A DNA stretch of 64,000 nucleotides from Elmis aenea. Its lineage: Eukaryota; Arthropoda; Insecta; Coleoptera; Elmidae. Shown here one piece after another: positions 56,950 to 64,000 of the stretch. The notes beneath the pieces are model-generated. The model worked only from the letters and a program-made list of their open reading frames with translations, had not been told where the DNA came from and made no database searches. The position numbers and the translations under genes are program-made. Position 1 is the stretch's first letter, and every line of letters begins with the position of its first letter. The stretch covers positions 7,750,868 to 7,814,867 of the forward strand of contig OX393577.1 in NCBI GenBank assembly GCA_947652605.1. Direction: 5' to 3'.

Positions 56950-58130
56950 ATAGGGTACTAAGTAATGTGTTAAAAAAAATTAACAATTTGATTTGTAGTA
57001 GAGTAAAGTGCCCTAATATGGAACAGTTACCTATTATGGAATATATCAGTTTTTTGACAATGAATAAGCGGTATCTGTTGAAAAGTATATGTTCCTATTT
57101 GTACATTGATCACACGTTCCCAAATGTAAAATAGTTAAAAAATATTCACCAGATTACATAACAGATTCAAATATATTTTTGACGTGCTACTGAGTTTTTA
57201 GGCTAAATCTTTCAGTGCAAAATATTATATGCTAGGGTAAATGGTAAATGGTAAATGATATAAAATATTTTATTGCATGTTTATTTAGCATGAGTCTTTA
57301 CATTTCAATTAAATAGACCAAAATTTTGATTGGGTTCATTTCATATTTTACATATACCGATTTTTGAAAAGTCACATTGATGCCTAACATGGAATACTTA
57401 GAGGTGCCTTATAATGAATGAACGAAGACCTCCTAATAAAGAATAATTAGAATTGGAAGACCAACCAGCAACTAATGATTATGGTACAGCGATATGGGTT
57501 CAGTGTCAAAAGTGTCAGAAATGGGAAGACGAAAAATGTGCAAAATACCCAAAAAAACAATTCTATTGTCCTACCTGTAAAAAATAAATAAATTATCAAC
57601 ACTTAGTTCGAATGACACTTGAATTATAATTTAATTTACATAAATAACAGAGTGTTGGTTTGGTTTAAGTAATAATGCAAATCAGAAAGAAATAAAAGAT
57701 TAATCTATGAGCAGTTGTTTATTTTACTGTATATTTCCTATGTAATTCTATATTCCATATTAAGAACCCCTAGTATTCCATATTAGGTTCCCCGGGAGCT
57801 TAATATGGAATAGTAGTAACATTTAAAAAAAAATAGCTATATAAGAAATATCTACCGTAATATCGTACCAAAATTCGAGTAATGTGTTGCGTATTCATTA
57901 CAAATGCCTTATAATTTTTTTTTGCAAAATTTTGTTGAATAAATGTGAATATTATTGCCGAATACAAAAAATGTTTAGAATAATATATTTAATGATATTT
58001 CAAGAAGTTAATTTTAATAGCAGATCTTATGTATGATGAAAGAATGATTATTAAAACAATTAAAAAATAGAGAGGTGCTGAATTCCATATTAGGCAATGC
58101 AGATGCCTAATATGGGACAGACAAGTTCTA
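56950..58130 (+). mobile_element. Probable pogo/Tigger-type relic with CCTAATATGG motifs
   Basis: Related motifs recur on both strands: gcgcctaatatagggt (56951), gtgccctaatatggaacag (57008), cctaacatggaat (57382), ttccatattaagaacccc and tattccatattaggttcccc (57750-57790), ttaatatggaatag (57799), ttccatattaggcaatgc (58083) and cctaatatgggacag (58107). With a coding remnant of transposase-tail type between them, this suggests an old DNA transposon, but I could not fix its ends. Confidence 0.4.
57447..57587 (+). pseudogene. Cys-rich zinc-binding tail, pogo/Tigger transposase-like
   Basis: A 46-codon stretch reads TAIWVQCQKCQKWEDEKCAK and KKQFYCPTCKK, then stops. The pattern W-V-Q-C-x2-C-x-x-W ... 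C ... F-x-C-x2-C matches the short PHD-like tail found at the C-terminus of DDE_1 (pogo/Tigger) transposases of insects. A stop lies just before it in the same frame, so no DDE core is readable here. Alternatively it could be the last exon of a host gene, but the transposon-like motifs around it argue against that. Confidence 0.5.
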
Positions 58131-58904
58131 TTGTGGTAGCAAAAGAAAAACGTAGAAAAATCAGTAAAATAAATACTTTATTTCATTTGAACAATATTAT
58201 ATTTTTGTTGAATGGCAGCTTTAAAGACTTAAAATATCATAAAAGTTCATGATAGTTAAACTTAAAAAAAATGGTTTTACAGTTAGGCACAGTGTATTGC
58301 AACTAACAGGATATCTTAAGTAATTTTCAATTTTTGATGGGTAAAAACATTTATTTAGGAAATTTACCCAGTTGTTACCAAAAATACCGCCATAAACCAG
58401 AAAAAAAAACATTTCAGCGTATATTATTTTGGCGACCAATCTAACCCAGCTGTGTATTTTGCTAAAACTTTAGGTTAAACTAGGACATCTGCTAACGTCA
58501 AATTGGTGCCAATTAGCTTCGTTCTTCCAGAATTTAAGAATACAATAAAATCATTTTTAATTGTTTTAAACTAAATAAAGAAACGTTTTCATTGTTTACC
58601 ATAAATTTACCATTAAATTTTCACCAATGTTACCACACTGAGTTGTGTTGTTAGAGATTAATTTTGAATAACATTTGTACCAATGATTTTAAGATATATT
58701 ACAACAAAGTAACTTCAAAAAATAAAACAATGAAGAGTAATCATTAGTTTTTGATTTAAAAAAAAGTTTTGGTAATACGATGCTAAATTGCCTCTATTTG
58801 AGAGGAAGTGAATCATAGAAAGTTTGACATAATTGCATTTTTCTGAGTCCGTCCAGCAAATCAGTTGTTTCCGATCAATTTTTAGGCTGGAAAATACAAT
58901 CTTT
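58131..58904. other. No recognised feature
   Basis: AT-rich. The minus-strand frame at 58221-58439 has hydrophobic AT-driven composition only. Confidence 0.35.
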
Positions 58905-58911
58905 ACTGGCC

Positions 58912-59010
58912 TAGACCAGAAAGTAACTGGTTGACATGAGAATGAGTTGTCTTTACCGGCCTAGGCCGGAAAGTAGCTAGTTGCTATAGTGATGAGTAGT
59001 TTTGTTGATT
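58912..59010. repeat. Tandem ~50 bp duplication with GGCCTAGGCC palindrome
   Basis: tactggcctagaccagaaagtaactggttgacatgagaatgag in outline is followed by taccggcctaggccggaaagtagctagttgctatagtgatgag, two diverged tandem units. Each holds a palindrome (ccggcctaggccgg in the second). It lies ~80 bp upstream of the small frame at 59082. Confidence 0.7.
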
Positions 59011-59081
59011 TGCGCTATTAAAAGCGTCATTATACCACCAAGCGAGTTTTCACCTGTAGTTTGTTAAGTTATTGTTTAATT

Positions 59082-59168
59082 ATGGATAGTGACGATAGTG
59101 ATTTTGGTGTAAGTGGCGGACGTAGAAAAAATATTGTACGTAACATACCTGGAAAGTGTCTTTACTGA
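59082..59168 (+). other. Short acidic-start frame, possible TE or first-exon remnant
   Basis: A 28-codon frame opens MDSDDSDFGVSGGRRKNIV and stops at 59166-59168. The acidic start followed by a basic RRKNIVRN stretch resembles the N-termini of some insect transposon-encoded proteins. A strong donor, gtaagt, occurs 27 bases in (59109), so a first exon coding nine residues is another reading. Function unknown. Confidence 0.3.
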
Positions 59169-60185
59169 ACTCTTATGCTTTCAGGACTCGCCTACGGTTC
59201 GTCCTTAAACTGTCTACTCGTCCTGTACTACACGCGGTAATTTTGAAAAATATTTTGCTAATAAGCGCTGAGCAAGCGCTAATTCGTGGTAAAAAAATTA
59301 TATTTTTAAAATAGTCCTGACATTCTTTCCTTAATTGTTTCACCAACCAAATTCTACGCTAACGCCGGCCTTGTTCATCGCTTTAACCCCATAAAGTTTT
59401 GACTTCAAGTTCGTAAATATTAAACATCGCCGATACAGAACTACGGCAATGCAAATAAAAATTGTTATGCAAATACAACGTCAAAAGCTTATTTATAAAC
59501 ATATTTACATATTGCTTGAGACCTTAATTTCTGTTTTCCAAGTCCACTTAAATAACTGCTAATATGCATAGGAACTGGTAGCTGCTCGTATTGTCGTGGT
59601 GCCCACATATATTACACCTAACATGACACGCAAGTAGAATTTCCATACACTATGGGTACAATTTGGGGGTTGTACGTACACATGTAAACAGCAACGCCCA
59701 CCTAAAACCGGAAGTGCCTAGCAGCCATTACACAACACGCACTTAGTTCCGGTATGTAGATGTTAGCTTGCCTCTAGTTTACCTCATAATTTATGGCCTG
59801 GTTTTTGTGCCAATATTGATTTTGTTTGTGTACGATTTAATCAAGCGCTTAAATATAAATAATACAATAATCACATCTAAAAGTACTCAAATATTAGGTT
59901 CGTTGATGGAATCTCTGTATAATTCGGGTTGTTGAACTCTCTTACTTAATTTATAGGTAAATGTTTACTAGTCTGATAACTTGCAACCTTTTTATCACAT
60001 TTTTGGTGAAATGGTATCCTGGAAAAATTTATTAATTGGATAAAAAGAATGGGAATAGACTTTTCAGCTTTTGTGCCCAATTTCTCGGTGAAGTAATAAT
60101 AAAAAAAGAATAAATTATGGTCAGTTGTATGAACTAAGTGGTGTTTTGATCCTAATAAAGATTATTTACTTGACGTATTTAAAAG
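59169..60185. other. Unassigned; diverged dispersed repeat at the start
   Basis: 59155-59215 (ctttcaggactcgcctacggttcgtcc in outline) resembles 21080-21130. A moderately GC-rich block at 59560-59790 is unassigned. Confidence 0.35.
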
Positions 60186-60355
60186 AGACCAGGAATAAAA
60201 TGGGAAGAAGAAGAGACTGGAAGAAAAAGGAGTCAGCTGGAGAGATGTGCCACAATTAGCTATCGATAGGAAGGAGTGAAGAAACTTAATACAGAAATAG
60301 ATAAGCATACCTCAACACCGAAAAGTACAAGACGAACCGATTAAGAAGAAGAAGA
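60186..60355 (+). pseudogene. Non-LTR ORF2 tail (family B4), short copy
   Basis: Nucleotide match to 51140-51312: agagactggaagaaaaaggagtcagctggagagatgtgccacaattagct, a variable middle, then cctcaacaccgaaaagtacaagacgaaccgattaagaagaagaag. Only about the last 50 codons and 3' end remain. A second member of the family helps define its 3' end. Confidence 0.8.
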
Positions 60356-61915
60356 TATTCTGTAATAGCTTATATTCTGTGTCTTAACAGATGTTCTAAG
60401 TAAGCAGTTTTGCACGATTTTGACGATATTTACTAACAGCTGCTGTTTTCATTCTCTTCAGTGGTTCTTCATTCCTCACTTACTGAATGCAGCTTATTCG
60501 TTAAATTTATCTATAGGTACCGCCACAAAATTTAATGTCCCTTTTAGTAAGTAAATGCCTGGCATCCAAAAAATAACAAAGATTTTAATGTTCTTACCCT
60601 AGTCTTTATTGAAAATTTAATTTTGCATGGAATTTTACCAATTCCCATATAAGCTGCGCTTACAATTTCAATTCATCATCATCTTTGAGTAACTTAAAGT
60701 AATATTTATCTCTCCGCCCAAATATTTGGATCGTTTATAATGAAAGAGGTGTGAGACCATCATTTTCCGTTTTGATATATTTAGAGGGTTGCATTTAAGT
60801 CGATTTAAAAAAAACTAATTAAGTCTACTAAGTTTTTATGAATTTAAATATCTATAAATTCATTAGGCAAATAATGTTTTTAATAATTCACCTACGCAAT
60901 ATTTGTGTTTCTAGGAAGGATGTAGAGTAATTAAATAAATTAGTAACGACGAAATCAGAAAAAGCCTAAAAAAAGCAGAAAAAACAAATTTCCGAGATAT
61001 TTCCAAAGCCTACTAGTTTAATGCTATTCAATATTATATCCATAGATTATCAAGAAAACCGCAATAACTCGAGAAATACTGATTTTAGACAATAACTTTC
61101 AATAGTTTTTGATGATAATTACATTATCAATAAGAAATGTAAAAATATATAGGGCGTTCCATAAAAAAAAAGACTTATTCGTGTTTGAAGTTTAACTAAA
61201 TGGACCAGACATAAGGAACACCCTGTGTATTATTTTAAAATTTTAACTAGTCCAAAATTACTCTGGCACTATTGTCCTTCAAAGTTTCAAAGGAATTCGT
61301 TCTGACATAGCCAAGTTGTGAAATATCATTATTTCTTAGATTCCTCTTTCCGTCAATATTTTCATAAAAAACCTTAAATAACTCAAAAACGACTGATTTT
61401 ATATTCACAAAACCTATTTACTTTCAAAAGATAATTCAATTTTACATCTAAAAATTATAAGATATACTGGGTGTTCTACTTACAAAAAAAAACAAAGTGG
61501 CCCATCGGTGCGCGAAAAAAAAACATTGTGTATAGTTAAAAATAATTTAAGGTTATGTAATAAATGACCACAAACAACTTTTGTATAACTATTTCCATTT
61601 TCCATTGCCAAAGTACCTACTTATTTTTAAAAGTATGTTGGATTAATCCTTTAACGGAAAACCATTGTTTTTATTTTGTTTTTGTTAATGGCAAGACCCA
61701 TATTTCCATATTTCTTATTAAGCATTTCTAACAATATTAGTAAATCTGCCCTTTACGCCATTACAATCGGCCAATCTTATGTTGTTAATTATTTGTTAAT
61801 TTACTTTTATTTTCTAAAGATGTTTTAATTATCATATTTATTTTAAGTAGATGTTAAAAAACAATTGCAAAAGCACGCAACCTTGGCGTGCTCCCAGCTT
61901 AACGTCTATGTGTGA
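60356..61915. other. Unassigned, with mini-MITE remnants
   Basis: 61151-61225 has inverted ends gggcgttcc and ggaacaccctg around ~55 bp, and 61465 has a lone ctgggtgttcta. Both look like deleted CAGGGTG elements. Otherwise AT-rich and featureless. Confidence 0.35.
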
Positions 61916-61923
61916 TGCATAAT

Positions 61924-63143
61924 CAGTGGCGGATTACCGCACAGGCGCATGAGGCGCGCGCCTCGGGCCTCGGCAAAAAGGGGCCTCAGAATCGTTGGGT
62001 TCGTCATCCTCAAAAACCAAAATTAAATTTTTATTGTCTATTAATATGAGAATTATAAAATAATTATTGTAGGCAAATTGTAATATCTTCTAAAGTCTAT
62101 TTTCATAGTGGGTATTGTGTAATAGCCATTGATGCCAATTTAAAAAAAAAAACATGTTAAATTAAACAAAAATGATAGCCAATTTGGTTCCAAATCGCCA
62201 AAACTTGCAACCCTGCTTGCATCTGATTACAGTGCACTGCATGCCGACGTACTGTACAGGGTGGTCCAAATTCGATGGGATTACATGGGCATCTCGTCAA
62301 GATAGAGAAACGGTTAATGTACCAAAAATGTGCAGTTTTTTGGGACAAACTCAGAATTGTTGTCAAATATATTCTATCTTTTCCGATTTTCCTTTGTTTT
62401 CACAACCTGCTTTTTGTTTCTCATCTTTAAAAAATTTTAAAAACCTTTGTAACTTGCGTATTATTGAAAATAAATACATCAACCCTAATATATTTGGAAA
62501 GGGAAAAAATAAGGAATTTAGATAGGTCATAGCCAACTATAGCTTCCATTTAAAAAAAGGTGAGTTTGTGTCATACATTTTTAACGGCGAGCGTAAATTT
62601 TTTTTTTTAGTACCTTTTATCAAAATCTACATAAAAATATCTAAAAATGATCTTTATAAACTTTTTCGATATTTAAAACAATAAGGGAGATATTACACAT
62701 TATAAATATAACAAAAAAACAGTTTTTAATAAATAATTCAAAAACTGGAAATGATAGAATATTTTTGAAAACTGTTCTGAGTTTGTTCTAAAAAAACTGC
62801 ACATTTTTAGTAATTTAACCGTTTCTCTATCTTGACTATTAAGCGAGATACCCATTGTAGTCCCATCGAATTTGGACCACCTGTACTGTATGATGCAGAA
62901 GTTTACTGTGATTTTTTTACCTGAGATGGGATTTTTTCTTTTAAATGGGAATGTGATTTTTTTTCTGGTACCTGAGAATATTTTTTTGTTTCCGTATTTG
63001 ATTTTTGTGTTTATGTTTTTGTTGGTTCTAAAAATAAAAAACGTTATGATTTTTCTGCATTGTTCATTTTATTGAACCACCTTAATAGGGGGCCTCCAGA
63101 TCAGGTTGCGCCTGGGGTCCCACAAAACCAAGATCCGCCACTG
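61924..63143. mobile_element. hAT-type element with perfect 8 bp TSD, host of a MITE
   Basis: The left end cagtggcggattaccgc and the right end caagatccgccactg are inverted, and TGCATAAT is repeated exactly at 61916-61923 and 63144-63151. GC-rich blocks just inside (gcgcatgaggcgcgcgcctcgggcc; gggggcctccag) are subterminal. The CAGTGGCGGAT end is shared with the hAT at 22509. No transposase is readable. A CAGGGTG MITE (62257-62883) sits inside it. Confidence 0.9.
62257..62883. mobile_element. CAGGGTG MITE nested in a hAT element
   Basis: The left end cagggtggtccaaattcgatggga and the right end tcccatcgaatttggaccacctg are inverted and flanked by TA (62255-62256, 62884-62885). The arms extend ~170 bp (tcaagatagagaaacggtta, gtgcagttttttgggacaaactcagaa). 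The 117-codon frame over the left arm is a by-product, not a gene. Confidence 0.85.
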
Positions 63144-63151
63144 TGCATAAT

Positions 63152-64000
63152 ATTTTGTCTTAAAAGTGGTAAAATAATTTATTACAACTGATGTGAAAAA
63201 AGTATTGTGGTTGTACTTATTTGCACTCCCTGCTCTGATGACTCTTTATAACTACCATAAATGAAAAAAGGCAAAATTATTTATTCACTTTTTTAATATT
63301 TACTAAGCAAACTACCAGTTGTTAATAAAAAGGTCGCGAAGCAGTGTAAATATATTAATATATTCCATTATTTATTACATTATTTTATGAATGTGGAGAA
63401 AAGCACGCAAAATATTCCTGTAGCAGCTAATTAATTAAAGATTGTGAGCATAACAATGTGTTAGTTTTATAATAAGAAGTTGCGTATACAATTCAAAATA
63501 GTGTTAAGGTACGTTTTTATTTAAAAAAAAAACGCAGTTGTTCAACCGTATTAAATTATCGAGTTTTTTTTTACATCATTTTGCATACACGAGTAAAAAT
63601 ATAGTATCGAGGTGCTCTGAAAATTGATTTGTATCAAATATATTCACGAACAACAAAACTTTTCGATGTTGCTTTTATCACTAATGGGTTGTGTTTTTGT
63701 TTAAGTGGTTTTTGTTAGCTGTAGTTAGATTATACATTTAAATAACAATAGTCGTGTCCGATACAGTTATCTTTCATAAAACTTTCCTGATGATTGACAT
63801 CGTGGCTTCGGATTTTGCATATTTACGTTAGAAAGCCGTCCAATTATTTTTTATTTCTTGATGTATGCATACAACTGGGTCAAGTTTTAAACGTATTTTG
63901 CTTAAAATATTCAAAAAATTAAATTTTAACGACTTCCTTTGTTTCACAATGTCATTCAATGTACACGATTACGGTTACATTGTGGTTATAATATCATTTT
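63152..64000. other. No recognised feature
   Basis: AT-rich end of the window without identifiable gene, repeat end or RNA gene. Confidence 0.35.

Noticed and set aside
62172..62525. 117-codon frame
   Set aside because: It crosses the junction of a hAT element and a nested MITE and has no motif.
1..64000. CRISPR array, operon or phage-like defence system
   Set aside because: No regularly spaced repeats, no compact co-directional genes and no bacterial start signals. All short repeats are explained by transposon ends or microsatellites.

Overview
The window looks like gene-poor, repeat-packed chromosomal DNA from an insect. It is strongly AT-rich, has no bacterial-type gene organisation, and its coding-like sequence is almost entirely broken pieces of transposable elements of kinds typical of arthropods: non-LTR retrotransposons, mariner relatives, hAT and piggyBac. 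A beetle is my best guess from the style of the retrotransposon families, but this is inference. I recognise no intact host gene, tRNA, rRNA or CRISPR array.

Layout. 1-1096 is a 5'-truncated jockey-like retrotransposon with a 9 bp target-site duplication. 3056-7439 holds three GGAGC-rich hAT-type MITEs plus a fragment, a hairpin element and other small repeats. 7640-8571 is a dead mariner. 9541-16640 is a cluster of non-LTR fragments (family A, recognised by its 3' end ctcatgactaaataataa), including a copy whose ORF1 and endonuclease start are joined directly to the 3' end. 18395-20741 is a mariner-superfamily element that is a giant inverted repeat. 22489-24453 has a MITE split by a hAT element, then a second dead mariner. 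26213-29026 has MITEs. 30001-33502 has more non-LTR copies, one carrying an insertion with a possible tyrosine-recombinase fragment. 33505-37238 has three inverted-repeat elements, two of them adjacent. 37239-47060 is mostly unremarkable, with weak exon-like signals. 47061-50205 is a three-layer nest (family A retrotransposon, then piggyBac, then another retrotransposon). 51010-51870 has two further non-LTR tails. 54828-55980 and 61916-63151 are hAT-type elements that each contain a CAGGGTG-ended MITE. 56950-58130 has a probable pogo/Tigger relic.

How the parts relate. Elements ending in CAGGGTG and usually flanked by TA recur throughout with unrelated interiors. The only one carrying a transposase is that at 18395-20741, so it represents the likely source of mobilising activity for the rest. 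The family A retrotransposon occurs at least six times and serves as the host for later insertions, which gives paired empty and filled sites for dating them. I did not find evidence of a coherent undescribed biological system. The most unusual items are the mariner whose inverted repeats run into its own transposase gene, the deletion-junction retrotransposon, and the insertion encoding a possible recombinase fragment at 30762-31437.
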